Positions 1 through 12,962 of a stretch of DNA of 64,000 nucleotides are shown here, one piece after another (the stretch's first letter is position 1; the number at the start of each line of letters is the position of its first letter). Position numbers and translations under genes: made by a program. The notes under the pieces are model-generated. The model ran no database searches. It saw nothing but the letters and a program-made list of their open reading frames with translations, and was not told the origin of the DNA. Source of the DNA: Chamaecrista fasciculata (Eukaryota > Streptophyta > Magnoliopsida > Fabales > Fabaceae); the NCBI GenBank assembly GCA_003254925.1, contig QANZ01037575.1:62001-126000 (forward strand), in the 5' to 3' direction.

Positions 1-847
1 TAGGGTTCGAAATCGTGCCAAATCAAAATCAGTGATGATAACCCATAAAGAAAACCGAGTATGTGACCGGTTATGCTAACCCATCTTTGTCGTCCTTCAT
101 TGGAATCGGTTTTTGCATCTGCAGAAGAAGAAGAACAAACTCTACTAGGAAACAAGTTGCTTTAGCTTTCACATCCCCCAACTCAAAGGGTTTATCGGTT
201 TTGTCATTTTCCGAGATAAAGAGCCTCACAGTCACCGGTGATTTCAAGAACAAAAAAAAAATTAAGATGAAGATTAAAAAAAATTTAAGATGAAGATGAA
301 AAAAAATTGTGATGTTGTTTGGCTTTTTAATATCTTTAAGGACTAAATTGAAATGTTTGAAAGAGTTTTGGTATACTTTACAATTTTATTTTGAAAATTT
401 GAGACTAAAATAAATAAAGATGAGGAAAAAGAGGGAAAATTGAGAATAATGAAATAAAAATGGGGGTTGTTGATGATGTTGATTTTGTTGTTGAGAGGGT
501 TTTTGATTTGTGGGGCTTGATTTTGGAAAAATTTGGGGGTTTTGATTTGTTTGTAGTGTACTAGAATGAAAATTGTAGTTGAATATAGGGATTTTTTGAT
601 AAATCATAGATGCTCATTTGTCTTTTGAGGTTCTAAGGACTATTTTGATAAAGATCATAAACTTTTGGGATTAAAGTGTAATTAAATCAGGACCTATTCA
701 AAAGAAATCTTATGAAAAGGAGAAAAATCTATAATATTAGAATTCTAAAGACCCTTTTATAATTAATTCTTTATGTTTTGATCCCTTTTAGTAAAGGGAA
801 AGGACTTAAACGCATAAGAGAAGACTTTTTGGGAGATTTTTGACATT
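1..847. other. Gene-free AT-rich sequence
   Basis: I see no recognisable gene. A 60-codon minus-strand frame at 71-253 and a 76-codon plus-strand frame at 63-293 overlap in the least AT-rich part. Neither matches a family I know, and no splice context supports either. From about 290 the sequence becomes A- and T-rich with low complexity. The first 280 bases could be the edge of a gene that continues outside the window, but nothing shows this. Confidence 0.4.
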
Positions 848-1005
848 TTAACTAACATTTGCCGTTAAATCCTAACAGAAAAAAACCTCAGGGTACCAAA
901 TCGCTAACGGAGCAAACCACGGGGTACCATAATGCAAAAGTTTTTCTTTCAGGGTACCAAAGGGGAACCGCCCCTAACCACAGGGTACCAAATTGCAATT
1001 TACCC
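848..1005. mobile_element. Terminal fragment of KpnI-rich foldback element
   Basis: Four spaced copies of the gggtaccaaa motif are followed by the terminal sequence aatttaccc, which ends at 1005. This is the right terminus of the family seen complete at 34327, 39945, 48219 and 61326. No left terminus (gggtaaat) lies upstream, so only one arm survives. Its internal spacing differs from the complete copies, so it is a diverged relative. Confidence 0.6.
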
Positions 1006-2037
1006 AATTTTATTTTAAAGAAACCGTTGACAGAATCCACACTGACAACTATATATTAATTTCTCTTGAAAATATTAATGATAATCAAAATATAGTATGT
1101 GAAAACAATTGCATATATATATATATATTGACATTTCAAGAGTGATCACACTCACATTATCACATGCATGCATATGTCTCCACACCACACATTTTATGGA
1201 CACTACACATATATATTCCCAAACATGCTTGGAATTTTAATGCTCTTATTTCAACAACTCTTACAATAATCCTAACCACTCTGTAATACATGCTTAATTA
1301 GGATATTCTAGGAGGTATATCACCAAACACGTGGCCACTATATATTAATGATTCTACTCTAATCCCACTATTTTCATTTTTGCTCTTTAATTAATTATTG
1401 CATCTGACAAAACTTTTGTTTTTCATCAATTAATCTGATATATATATATATATTATGTATGTATAGTTAGCTTCTAAAATGCCAAAGTTTTCAGCTAGCT
1501 AGCCATCTTGCCAAGTGTACATATTTTAAAACCATGTTCACATGATCCCATAACTATAACAGCGCACTTCCTTAAATATACAAATGGATATGTTGAAGAG
1601 AATACAGATTTTCTCACATGCATTGTTTAATATATATGTTGTAACAGTAATGGATTCTTTAGCATATATATTTTTATGTATATATATAATTTTAATTTCA
1701 CCAAAAGTGATAGATATATAAGTCTACGCTGTTTCTCAGGTTTATTTACATTTGTGTATTTACATATATATGACTACTATTTAGACCTGGATGTTGTCAG
1801 TGGGGTTTATATTTTTTATAATTTTTGTTGGAGAAAGAAACCAATTAGTATGTATACAAAATGTAGGTCAGATTAGGGATTAATTAAAATAATAAAAGAA
1901 CTTTTTTGTGTTGCAGAGAGTTAAGGGCATGGAAGCAATTGCTTGCAAGCAAACATTTGTTTTGGTTTGACCTCAATGTTCAGGAATCTTAAAGAATAAT
2001 ATATATGATATATATCTGCTTTTTTTAGGCTAAAGGC
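1006..2037. other. Intergenic, TA-rich
   Basis: No gene seen. The stretch holds several short (TA)n runs, near 1113-1130, 1438-1452 and 1670-1690. The short open frame at 1676-1876 is low-complexity and unconvincing. Confidence 0.5.
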
Positions 2038-2561
2038 TCAAATTGGTCCCTTATGTATGGGATAGATTTTAAATTGGTCCATTATCTTTCATTTGTTTCA
2101 AATTGGTGCTACATGTTTCCATGATGTTTCAAATTGGTCCCATACTTACTTTCAAGACGTGATTTGACTTCATTTGCTAGTGATGATCTTAAGTGGACAG
2201 AGAAAGAACTATTCAAGAGTTAACACATAATTTCGAACTCATCGCAGTTAAAATTGAAACGAGAGAGATATGACCAATTTCACTTATTTGACCGTCAAAC
2301 AAGTTATCCACTTTTGGAGCTTGATTTGACTTCGTTTGTTAATGGTCCCAACTCCCAAAGTACTCTTCAAAAGAAACTTATAGCTCTCGATCCGTCACAT
2401 TTGAGTTCGAAATAAGAGAGATATGACGACATGCATTCAATATTTTTGGGACCAATTTGAAACATCATGTAAATATGTAGGACCAATCTGAAATAAGTGA
2501 AAGATAGAAGACCAATTTAAAACCTACCCCATGCATAAGGGACCAATTTGAGACTTTAGCC
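2038..2561. mobile_element. TIR element, ggctaaag family (MULE/MITE-like)
   Basis: The left end ggctaaaggctcaaattggt is mirrored by an imperfect right end that finishes in tttagcc. The arms carry repeated 'aaattggtcc' modules inverted between the two halves, so it can fold back almost completely. There is no coding capacity. The flanks are T-runs, so a target duplication cannot be assigned with certainty. Relatives lie at 12553, 41484, 52282 and 55612. The 12553 copy has a perfect 9-bp duplication, which points to Mutator-like mobilisation. Confidence 0.65.
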
Positions 2562-2708
2562 TTTTTTTGTAATATGATCACAAAATAATGTCAGATCGAT
2601 GTTACAAAGTCATTCTCCAGAACATAGTACCACTGCAATTCATAAATTTACAGACCTAGAAATAGTTAACTTTAGACATAAAAAAATTTATCAACTTTCT
2701 GTAGTCCC

Positions 2709-2749
<41 letters not shown>

Positions 2750-2807
2750 CAAGTAAGTAGCAATGTCTTTTTTGCGTATTCAATATTCATTTCTTCAATT
2801 TATTTTA

Positions 2808-2929
2808 GGGTAAATTACACTTTGGTACCCTGTGGTTTGACCCTATTTCACTTTGGTACCCTGTGGTTTGAAACTTGACACTTTGGTACCCTGTGGTATT
2901 CTCCATTAATACTTTGGTACCCTTTGGAG
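2808..2929. mobile_element. KpnI-rich foldback element, left arm, cut by gap
   Basis: It starts with gggtaaattacactttggta and has the usual series of 'actttggtaccctgtggt' modules. It runs straight into an assembly gap at 2930. The would-be left target duplication is tttatttta (2799-2807). From the lengths of complete copies (about 430-540 bp) the right arm should lie inside the gap. Confidence 0.85.
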
Positions 2930-3427
2930 NNNNNNNNNNNNNNNNNNNNNNNNNNNNNNNNNNNNNNNNNNNNNNNNNNNNNNNNNNNNNNNNNNNNNNN
3001 NNNNNNNNNNNNNNNNNNNNNNNNNNNNNNNNNNNNNNNNNNNNNNNNNNNNNNNNNNNNNNNNNNNNNNNNNNNNNNNNNNNNNNNNNNNNNNNNNNNN
3101 NNNNNNNNNNNNNNNNNNNNNNNNNNNNNNNNNNNNNNNNNNNNNNNNNNNNNNNNNNNNNNNNNNNNNNNNNNNNNNNNNNNNNNNNNNNNNNNNNNNN
3201 NNNNNNNNNNNNNNNNNNNNNNNNNNNNNNNNNNNNNNNNNNNNNNNNNNNNNNNNNNNNNNNNNNNNNNNNNNNNNNNNNNNNNNNNNNNNNNNNNNNN
3301 NNNNNNNNNNNNNNNNNNNNNNNNNNNNNNNNNNNNNNNNNNNNNNNNNNNNNNNNNNNNNNNNNNNNNNNNNNNNNNNNNNNNNNNNNNNNNNNNNNNN
3401 NNNNNNNNNNNNNNNNNNNNNNNNNNN
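2930..3427. other. Assembly gap (498 N)
   Basis: Every base from 2930 to 3427 is N. It begins inside the left arm of a foldback transposon and ends at a run of A. Open frames reported across this interval are artefacts of the gap. Single unresolved bases also occur at 13614, 28906, 40532 and 62835. Confidence 0.99.
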
Positions 3428-3635
3428 AAAAAAAAAAAAAAAGCCTCATATTGAAAAAACCAAAATAAAATTAGAGGATATATAATATGAGAGAATACTA
3501 TATTAAACTGTGTTATCATTATTTTAGTTAAATAGCATCTTTTTTATATTTATACTTATACAGAAGCTCAATACTCTTTTACACAAAAATTTAGACTACG
3601 ATTATCAAATTTCAACATGGTACCAGAGTCCAATG

Positions 3636-4111
3636 CCTTATACGGTCGGGTTCGGCGGGTTGGATCGGGTTAGTAATTAATTAAAAAATAAAATAAATTA
3701 AATTAATAAAAATATATAATTACTTATTCTACATAATATATAATGTATAATTTTTACTAAATATATTATTATATAAATATTTTTTCACAAAAATTATGAT
3801 ATTATTTGTAATTAAATTAAATATTATTACATTTTAATTTTATAAACTAAAAATATTTTTATACAAAGAATACATGCTATTTTTTATTTTTATTATATAA
3901 TAGAAAAAAATTATTTATTTAAAAAAGTGTAATATAAAAAGAAAATTAAGATTTCGATCGAGCTCGGGTTGGGTCGGGTCGGGTTTACCCGCTCATCCCG
4001 ATCAGACTGACTTTTTACTGAAATGGCGATCCAATGCAACCCATTCAAGAAACTCGACCCGACTGAACCCAATTAAAAATGTCGGGTTAAACACGATTTT
4101 ACACACCCCTA
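3636..4111. mobile_element. hAT-like MITE relic
   Basis: It contains repeated cgggt/acccg motifs at both ends around a very AT-rich core. The right end, acgattttacacacccccta-like, matches the common plant hAT-type terminus TAGGGGTGTAAAATCG read on the other strand. The left end is eroded and no 8-bp target duplication is visible. AT-rich blocks at about 3470-3590 and 4186-4310 on either side resemble each other, suggesting the insertion sits in an older duplicated repeat. Confidence 0.5.
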
Positions 4112-5782
4112 CTAATAAGTCACTTAGATTTGATAGGAAATGCTGAAGATAAAGTCTCACGTTAGAGAAATAAGAGAAAAATTAAAGAGTATATACATAT
4201 AATATATATGAGAATATCTTATACCAAATTACTTTAGATATTTAGGTCAAATAACATTTTCTTCATATTCATATTAATATATAAACCCAACACTTATTTA
4301 CACAAAAATTTGAACCACTAAAAACATATATGAGCTTTGAACCACTAATAACATTACTATTAAAAAAAAAAAGTGAAGATGAAGTACTGACTATATTTAT
4401 GTATGTAGGGCACACATACATACATGCATGTAAATGAACATTAGATTCAGGGGAAATTCAGAGATATATCATCGATTTGATCACCACTACTATTTTGCAT
4501 GCATATTCAGTATTCACTTCACCTAATAAGACTGAATGCTACCACTTTATACTATTCCTTTGCATGGATTGAATTCATAAAGAGCTTTCTTTCATATCTG
4601 ACGTGATAGGTAAATTAAAGGTAAACTTATGGATTTCACAATTTTTATACCCCTTGCATTGGTTTCTTTTTCAGTGCAATTTTGACCTCACCTATATATT
4701 TCCTCCCATAAATATTATCCATAAAAAGGAAATAAAATAGTAATGTTACCACTTAATATATATTTGAGATTTTTATGTATTGTTTATTTAATTTTGAAAA
4801 AAAAAAATGTAAAATGAAAGAGTGATGAATATTCATGATGAGACGTATGACAGTGTACTGGTATATATGAACAAAATTGGGTGTTTGATGAAAGATATAT
4901 AAAGATTTTGAATTGCATAAAAAAATAAAAATAGAATAATTGAATAATTGAAGAAATAATTGAGAAGTTTCTCTCTCTTTCGTTTCTTTGTGATGAGCAA
5001 AGAAAATCGACAACGTCCCATTCACGAGAATGACCATTTCCAACTCTCATTGTTTTCTTCCACTCTTCAATCTCCTTGTCTTCTTTCCACCTTGGAATGT
5101 GTGTTTGATTCTCTTCCTTTTTTTTTCTCCTTTTATTTTTCTTCCTTTTAAAAAAATATTTTTATAAATATATAAACATATTTATATACATTACTTTGTG
5201 AAGTTCGAGTAGATTTTGTTCACTGTTGCTGAAATCAGCATAGATCATTTCAGGGGTTTCTTTTCAAAGCACTTGCATCCTTTTCTTGTTTAACAGTACA
5301 CACAGCAGAGTTATGATTCCAAAGCAAAATTTGCATTAAAAAAATGGCATCAATCATCAATATAATGTCACCACCACACACACAAATCCCTTTCTTAATC
5401 TTTCTTTATTAATTATAATTTTTCATCAATTAATTTGCCTAATTATTCATGTTGATGTTTATAATATGTTCATGGTGTTAAGTTTCAAGTCAAATTAAAA
5501 CTTGTATGGCTACACCTTAATTTATTCTTCCATATAAAAATTTCTCAAGCACCAAAACAGGAAAAAAAAAAGGAAAGAAATTCTACTTGATAAATCCTAT
5601 TTTATACATCAAGAACCAAAAACATGGGATTTTTTATATATATAATTCAAGAACTCATGATGATAATAATATAGTAGTAATAATATTAAAAGTATGGTAA
5701 TTAATTTAATTGATCATAATAAACAAAACCCAAAAAAAAAATTATCTCCCTTTTTTTTTTTGCTTCTTCTTCTTCTTCTTCT
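4112..5782. other. Intergenic, 3' side of HD-Zip gene
   Basis: No gene recognised. Overlapping minus-strand frames at 4753-5050 and a plus-strand frame at 4960-5151 are low-complexity and mutually exclusive. The 3' untranslated region and polyadenylation site of the HD-Zip gene should lie in the last few hundred bases, but I cannot place them. Confidence 0.5.
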
Positions 5783-7437
5783 TCAATTGAAATGTTGTTG
5801 CTCCAACCAAGGCCAGAATCCTGTTTGATCATCAATCCCACAAAACATGTTGCTCAAGCTCTCATCTTTAACCACCATTTGGTCAATCTTCTGGCATTGA
5901 AGGTGATGATGATGATGATGATGATCTGCTCTTAAAGAAGATGAAGAATTTGTTTGAAAAAGCTGATGAGCCACTCCTCCTGAATTATTATTATTAGAAT
6001 TATTATTAGGCCTTAAAGAATTAGATGATGATGGTGGGAAAAATGGCCTGCTTGCTGGTAGTACAGGACTATCTATGGCTGGTGGTGTTCTTGAGATATC
6101 AAGCTTTATCTCTGAGCTATTCTCACTCCTATTGCTGCATGATCCCTCTGTTTCCTTATTCAGATTGATTGATTCTGTTGGTACTTCTCTGCTTTTCAGT
6201 GCCATTATCTGTCATATGATTTGAAAGGGATCATGCATGATGAGTCTAATAATTATAAACTAAAAGTCACTTTAATTTGAAGAAAGTTACATCATTATAA
6301 TTTATATATATAGTAGGATAGGATCATATTGTCAAAATAGCATAGATACTAACTCAAAAAGAAAAGATAATCATTATCAAGCTTTATTCTAGAGAATCAA
6401 ATCCGCAATATCTCTTTCTTTCTCATCATATATATTTGAGTTAGTTTAGCTAACCTAACTCACCAACTTGATCAAGGAGATTAAAAAAAATTATGTGTCA
6501 CTAGATAATATAGTTTGAGTGACAATTTTAAGTAAAAGCATTATCTAAAGATTACTAATTGCTTATCTATGTTTCTCAACATATAACATACAATAACAAG
6601 AAAATGAGTTAATTGAGCCAACCTGACTCATCAACTTTGTAAGTCAGGTTGAAAAAATCCCGACTTGACTCCATAATAACTTTGAGATAAAATCATTAAG
6701 TGAAGATTACTTATTATCTATCTATCTTTTTCGTGGGTTAGTTGAGCCAACTCGACCTGACTCATCTCAGAGAAATTCTAGCTCATCAAGAAATATAGTT
6801 ATCTTAAGATGATTGATTGATTGATTACCTCTGTCTGAAGCTTTTTGTTTTGGGCATGGAGGACATCATTATCTGCTTTGATAGCTTCATATTGTCTTTT
6901 GAGATGATCATAGTCCTTTTCTAGTTGCTTAGTCTTCCACCTAGCTCTTCTGTTTTGGAACCATATAGCAATCTGCCTAGGCTGCAACCCAAGAGCCCTA
7001 GCAAGCTGCATTTTTCTCTCAGGCTCAAGCTTGTTTCCAAGTTCAAAGCTTTTCTCAAGTGTCTTCACTTGCTCCATGTTAAGTCTTCTCTTCTTTTCCC
7101 CTGCTTGAGATCCATCATCATCAGACAAGTCTTCATCACCATTGTTGTTATTATTATTATTACCACAATCTTCAAGCTCAATCCCTGAGAATGTCATAGA
7201 TCTCTTCCCTAGAAATGATGCTCCCCCTAATTAAGTCCATAAAATACATAATTAATGAAGTTTCTATATATAATTTCAGAGAGAAAGAAAGAGAGAATAG
7301 GAATAATTAATTAGTATACCATGAAAATCTTGAGGTAGAATTGAGTTGAGAGAAGGAGGTTGATGATGATGATGATGATGGTCTTCTTGGTGATGATGAG
7401 GGTTTTGTAACATGAAATTTGCTGGAAAGAAAGCCAT
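5783..7437 (-). CDS. ATHB13-like: HD-Zip class I homeodomain-leucine zipper transcription factor
   Basis: Three exons, 7320-7437, 6829-7226 and 5783-6208, joined at GT-AG introns, give 942 nt and a 313-residue protein. The N-terminus is [13 protein letters not shown] followed by a His-rich run. An acidic, Asn-rich stretch precedes the homeodomain at about residues 84-139, which has the helix-3 signature [14 protein letters not shown]. The leucine zipper follows at about 141-176 ([17 protein letters not shown]...). The C-terminal part has [17 protein letters not shown], typical of the ATHB13/ATHB23 subclade, and ends near an aromatic FWPWLEQQ motif. Family knowledge: these nuclear proteins dimerise through the zipper, bind pseudopalindromic CAATNATTG sites, and act in leaf and cotyledon growth, sugar response and stress. 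The start is chosen because it gives the conserved N-terminal motif and an in-frame splice. The gene looks intact. Whether it is the ATHB13 or ATHB23 orthologue cannot be told. Confidence 0.93.
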
Positions 7438-7655
7438 AATTCATTGCCTGAAATCTTCAAGAGCTATATATAGCTGTGTGATATCCTCATGTTGAAGGAG
7501 AAGAGAAGATTCTTGCAGAGATGATGATGATGATGCTCAAAGAAAAAACACAAATTAGTGTTTCTTGAAGGAAGAACAAGTTGGTGTGGAGGATGACTTA
7601 GCTTATATACCTTATCAGTTTAAGAGCTTTTATTCTTCTTCCCCCTTTTATGTGA

Positions 7656-7705
<50 letters not shown>
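7438..7705 (-). promoter_or_regulatory. 5' leader and core promoter of HD-Zip gene
   Basis: On the minus strand a TATATAA box lies at 7603-7609, about 170 bp upstream of the start codon. Transcription is therefore expected near 7570-7580, with a leader of about 135 nt. A pure (GA)n run at 7664-7705 reads as (CT)n on the coding strand just upstream of the TATA box. Such Y-patches and GAGA-type tracts are common in plant core promoters. The transcription start is inferred. Confidence 0.55.
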
Positions 7706-7707
<2 letters not shown>

Positions 7708-9066
7708 GTTTGAATCTATAGTTCCACTCTTCAACTTCTCTATATATCAGTGATGTTTCTCTTATTAATTATATGTGTAAGTTACCAGTGGCAAAGAGGA
7801 AATAAATTATACAATATTTTATTATGCAAAAAGGAAATACAATTCGTTAAGCAATTATTTTTAATGACAATTATGTATATCCATATATGTCTTATTAAAA
7901 TGACATCTGGTGTAAGAAATTAAAAAAAGAAAAGAAAAAGAAAGTGTGTAGAAAGCTGAGCTAGCTTGTGTGTGCGTCAACTTGTACTAGGGTGGATGGA
8001 GTGTGGGCGTGTGTAAGCTCATAATTCATTATAGCTTGTAATTATTTTACTAATGATAAACAAGTTTCTCAGTTAGGAGACAAGTAATAAGTGGGGGCAT
8101 TTTTCTAAACAAAAACAGTTGTCTCTTTAAATTGTATATATAGTGATAGATAGTCATTGGTGCTACACACATTTGATTCCATTGTTAAAAGACTTAAAAA
8201 CCATGATATATATATATATATATATGGAGATTAATTAAAAATATACCATAATAATGGTTCTTTGATGTGAAATGGAGGACTTGGCAAGGAAGAAAAAAAC
8301 AAAAGAATAAATGAACTAATAACAACATGTCGCACAGTCAATAGAAATTAGAATTTTTTTTTGTTGTTTAAAAGTATCCTTAACCCGACAGATCAATAAT
8401 TAATCATTTGTAAATCTGAGCTTCATTTAAGAGTTTCTTGATGTGCAATTGGTTATTGCATATATCACAAAGAATTTGAATCTCATAGATAATTAGATTT
8501 TTTAAGTACTATGTCGTCGATCTTTAGTTCAAATCAGATTGTGTGTATAGAAAAAATTATTTCAAGAGACATAATCTTTAATTTGACTGTCCATCAATTC
8601 GAAAATACTCTTGGATTTTTTTTTTTTGAAAAAACAAATTAAACTTGATTTTACATGGTTAATTTGAGTGTGGTTCTTGTAGTTTGTAGATTCATTGAAG
8701 TTGAAAATGGAGGAGTATAGGGTGAAGCTTAGATTGTTGAGGATAGATCTGGAATGTGTGAAAGGATATTAAGAAAAAAGAAGACAAGGAAGTGAAGTTT
8801 AGGTGGGTCCTAGTGTGTTTTTTGTTTTTTTGATATGTGTTTATCTTTGTGGTAACTTTAGATATAAAGAATAAGATTTAAAATGAAGAGAGAGAAAGAG
8901 GGAAAAGGAGAGAGAGAGAGAGGGGCAGGAATCTAGGGTATGGGTCCCAAAGAGGAGAGGGGCAGGGGTTGCTACCTAACCCACCAACAAGCATCGTGCC
9001 ATTAGGACCAAAGACCTTTCCCATCACACCCATTATCTCATTTTATTCAATATATTCATCCCATTG

Positions 9067-9097
<31 letters not shown>

Positions 9098-9472
9098 GGG
9101 AAAAAATCTAAAAAAAAAAAAACACTAAAACACCTCAATTTTTAGCCCGTGGATTTTTATTTATCTTGAGATTTGTTGCACAAATTTAAAGATAAAATAA
9201 ATTCAACAACTAAAAATTGAGATGCTTTAACTATTGAACTTTCTATAACAAAACTCATATATAAGTGGTATCATAAGAGAGGTAACATAATCTTTATTAT
9301 TTGTCTATTTGATTGATTCATAAAATTACTTTTTTTATTATTTTTTATAATTAAATTACTTGAATAATAAAGATTATACCAAATTGTTGTATGATATAGA
9401 AAATTATATCATAGAGTTATCCTATATATATATCATCATATATATCTGTTTTCACTTCAGACCAGCCCCTTA
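7706..9472. other. Intergenic, upstream of HD-Zip gene
   Basis: No gene found. The stretch contains (TA)n runs near 8204-8225 and 9071-9097 and a GA-rich patch at 8886-8925. Distal promoter elements of the HD-Zip gene may lie here but none can be specified. Confidence 0.5.
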
Positions 9473-10396
9473 GGCTATGTTTGGATGTAGTGTAAAGGGA
9501 GGAATGAAGAAGAGAAGAAGGGACAAAATGTAAAAAAAAGTGTGTTTGGATGTTTTTTTTTAGGAGGAGTGGAGTGGATGAGGAGGAACACTTAACACTT
9601 CAAAAATCAATTTTTTGTAGCACCCCAAATTGGGGTGCCAAGAAAAGAGAGGACAACTTTATAATTTTTGAAGATAATTATACCCTCATAGGTGCAATAT
9701 TGATGTTTATCACTAAAGAAAAAGGTGATGGTAGCCTCGTAGGTGCAATATAGTGAATTAAGATAAAAAGGTAGGTGCGGTTTATTAGATGCTATTAGTA
9801 ATAGCAGTATAGTTTCAATAGTTTATAATTTATAATCTATTTTATATTCCTATTCGATTTTATATATATATTTTTTATTTTAAATTAATACCAACCTTAA
9901 TTTTATATTAAAATTAAATTTAAATTTTTAGTAATTATAATTTTATATATATATTTTTATTACATCTAATATTTTTATAAATTTTAATAAATATGTTATG
10001 ACGTACCCGTATCCCATATTTTATTAAAATAGCCATACCCGTACCGGTGCATGTACCCGTGTAAATGCAACATAGCAATCATGTAAAATTTATCTTTGTG
10101 GAGAGGAGATGAAAGAGCATCGTACACCAAGATGAGTAGTGTGATATTGGAATTGAATTTGGAAATAATAATAATAATAATCAAAAGGGTAATATTGGAA
10201 ATAATAATAATAATTCATTCCATTCCATTCCATTACTAATAACTTCCAAACAAGATTATCATGTCTCCATTCATTTCCTCTTCAAAAACTCTCAAACAAC
10301 CTATTTACTTAGTCCATTAATTAATATCCTCTCCACTCCGCTTTGTTAGTGTCCATTAATGTCTTCTCATCTCCGGTAAAACTCCCAAACATAGCC
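9473..10396. mobile_element. PIF/Harbinger-like non-autonomous element
   Basis: The left end ggctatgtttgg and right end ccaaacatagcc are perfect 12-bp inverted repeats. They are flanked by TTA at 9470-9472 and TTA at 10397-10399, the 3-bp target duplication of PIF/Harbinger (Tourist-like) elements. Subterminal sequence is mirrored: agtgtaaagggaggaatgaa near the left, cattccattcc near the right. The 924-bp interior is AT-rich, with no transposase or Myb-like frame. Confidence 0.85.
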
Positions 10397-10399
10397 TTA

Positions 10400-10517
10400 G
10401 AAACATCATCATGATCATGATTCATGATGATGCCTCTCTCTCTCTGTATGTGGAAGCGTATGTGAGGGGTTCAAGTAATAACACAACTACTCTTACTTTG
10501 TCTTCTTTCAAAAACAC

Positions 10518-10551
<34 letters not shown>

Positions 10552-11467
10552 TTTACACCTTATCTGTATGTTGTCACTAGTGTTCTGTTCCTCTCACCAA
10601 GTTTATGCATGCAACAGAATAAACACTATATGTAACAATTAATGAATCGCCTTCTTTTTAACTAGAACAAAAACCAAACGTACTTGTATGTACATTAATG
10701 TGCAACTCATATCAAGATTTTGATATAACCATAAGTTTCCGATACCTATTTGAATAACATTCTAGGCGAAAATAAATCTCATTTCTACCAGGAAAGAACG
10801 GTTAAAATTTTTCTGATAATATCAACTTTAGAGTTCAAACCTAATCTCTTAACTTAGAGTGCAACTCGCTGTATGAAACACTTGTAGTGAGATAGTTCAC
10901 ATATCATATTAGCTTGAAGGAATTAATGAAATTGAGGGTGATAAAATTTTGAATCAAATTACTTAGATGGTCCTGATAATAAGGTCGAAATACCAATAGT
11001 ACAAACAAATAGGATAAAAAAGAAAAGCAATTAAGTGAAAATTGACCAATTTCTGAGAAATTCATAAGACTTCAATCAAAAGAACCTGATTTAATTTGGA
11101 ATATGAGAAGGAGACAAAGAAATAAGGGGTGAGGAAGCTACATATTTTATATTTACCTTCTTCATCTTCCCCAACAGCACATGCGATTATTAGGGTCAAC
11201 CAACAGGTGTGTGTACAGTTTGTGAAATAAATTAATAAATTGGAGTTTCAGAGTTTAAAGTCAGACACAGTAATTAATAAAAAGGGTATGTACAAATTTT
11301 GCTATTGTATGGATATGACATTTAATTTGTACTCAACAAAATTTAAGTGTATATGACCCCACCATTCATATACGTCTATAGTGTGAATATGGGGCAAACT
11401 ACATATTATTGCTTGTATATGTACACTTTGAAATTTGAGAAGTGAAAAACAAGTACAGTTTCAAATT

Positions 11468-11506
<39 letters not shown>

Positions 11507-12552
11507 GACTAAAGTTTTTCAGTTATTTTTCTTTGATTGTTGTTGATTTGAAAAGTAAAGGAAGGAAGGACGAACGTACATTAATGTCGTTAAGAGATAG
11601 ACACGTAGGAAGGAAGAAAATGAGAGTGAGAGAGGGATTAAGTTTAATTTTGCAAGATCACATGTAATTAAGTGGTCCTAATTAATAATTAATTAAGCTA
11701 AATCATCCCTAAAACAGACACTGCATCAACTTCATACTTGACCCTTGTGGCTTGGAGACTTTTGTGATATGTCCTTCTCTATTGATTTAACATCTGAAAC
11801 TCAACATCTGATTTTGACACCATTGATTAGCTCAATAAATTAAATGGTTGGATATATATAATTTTTTGAAAAGATCAAAATATGCATTCAGAAAAATATG
11901 TTAATAATTAACTACTATATTCGTTAAATTATCTATATAGATATATAACACCCATGTAGCTATAGCATTATTCTGCTTGCTAGCTAATTGATTTTGTTGT
12001 ACGTGTCAATGCAAAAACATGCATGGGAAAGGACTTTATATATATGTGTTACGTTAAAGAAGGAATTAATAATGAAATAGTGCATGAGTATGAATTATGA
12101 TATAGATATATATACATATATAAACAAATTAAAGGGTTAGTTGAAGTGAGGGTAGGTTGTTTTGCTCTGCATGCCATAGAGAAATTAAGAAATATATATT
12201 CATGAATCATGATATAAAAGATTGTGTTAATTATAATACATATATACGTAAAGACTAGTTCAAGCTTATGAAATTAAGTTTTAATTTATTTTGCCTCTTT
12301 TTTAAACATAAAATAAAATAAAGAATATTCAATTAATAATTGAATTGAGAAAATTCAAAGAAATGAGCAGCCTTATTGTACACCTAAACCGGCATGAAGC
12401 TATATAGATGGAATCTAACAAGTGTAGTGGGAAAGGGAGAGAATGATGAATTGAAGGACCCACATATATATATATATATATATATATATGATATATATAA
12501 AAATAGGAGTTAAGTTTAGTAGAAGTATCATGATAAATTCATGTTTAAATTA
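10400..12552. other. Intergenic, AT-rich
   Basis: No gene recognised. It contains TA and CA/TA microsatellites near 10519-10548, 11469-11506 and 12465-12490. Short open frames are low-complexity. Confidence 0.5.
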
Positions 12553-12962
12553 GGCTAAAGTGCATTTTTGGTCTCATAACTTTAGCAAAGGTCTCAATTT
12601 GGTCCCATAACATTTTTTGTTGTAATTTTGGTCTCATAACTTTGGAAAATGTCTCAATTTGGTCCCATAACTTTTTTATTATAATTTTGGTTCCATAACT
12701 TTTGAAAAAGTCTCACCGTTGGTCTCAAACTGATTTCCATCCATTATTTGTCGTTAAATCCACGTCACCCATATTTGCAATGTCATCATTCAATTCAGTA
12801 AGTTAGATCATCTTTAACGACAAAAAATGAATAAAAATCAGCTTGGGATAAACAGTAGGACAACGTTTTCAGAAGTTATAAGACTAAAATTGCAACAAAA
12901 AAAGTTATGAGGCTAAATTGAGACTTTTTCCAAAGTTATGGAATCAAAAATACACTTGAATC
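12553..12962. mobile_element. TIR element, ggctaaag family, with 9-bp TSD
   Basis: The left end is ggctaaagtgcatttttggt. The right arm mirrors it with decay at the extreme end (aaaaatacacttgaatc). The flanks are identical 9-mers, tttaaatta at 12544-12552 and 12963-12971. A 9-bp duplication is the mark of Mutator-like transposons. The arms consist of 'ggtcccataac' type modules inverted between halves, and there is no coding capacity. Confidence 0.85.

Noticed and set aside
382..1014. 9-bp duplication aattttatt around the 848-1005 fragment
   Set aside because: The upstream copy is not followed by a gggtaaat terminus and both copies are low-complexity, so chance is more likely.
2805..3519. Long open frames across 2.8-3.5 kb
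   Set aside because: They consist mostly of N translated as X. The frames exist only because of the gap.
4753..5151. Possible small secreted protein gene
   Set aside because: Frames are AT-driven, overlap on both strands and lack a plausible signal peptide or family match.
6799..7188. 87-codon plus-strand frame opposite the homeodomain
   Set aside because: Antisense of HD-Zip exon 2, open by chance of codon composition.
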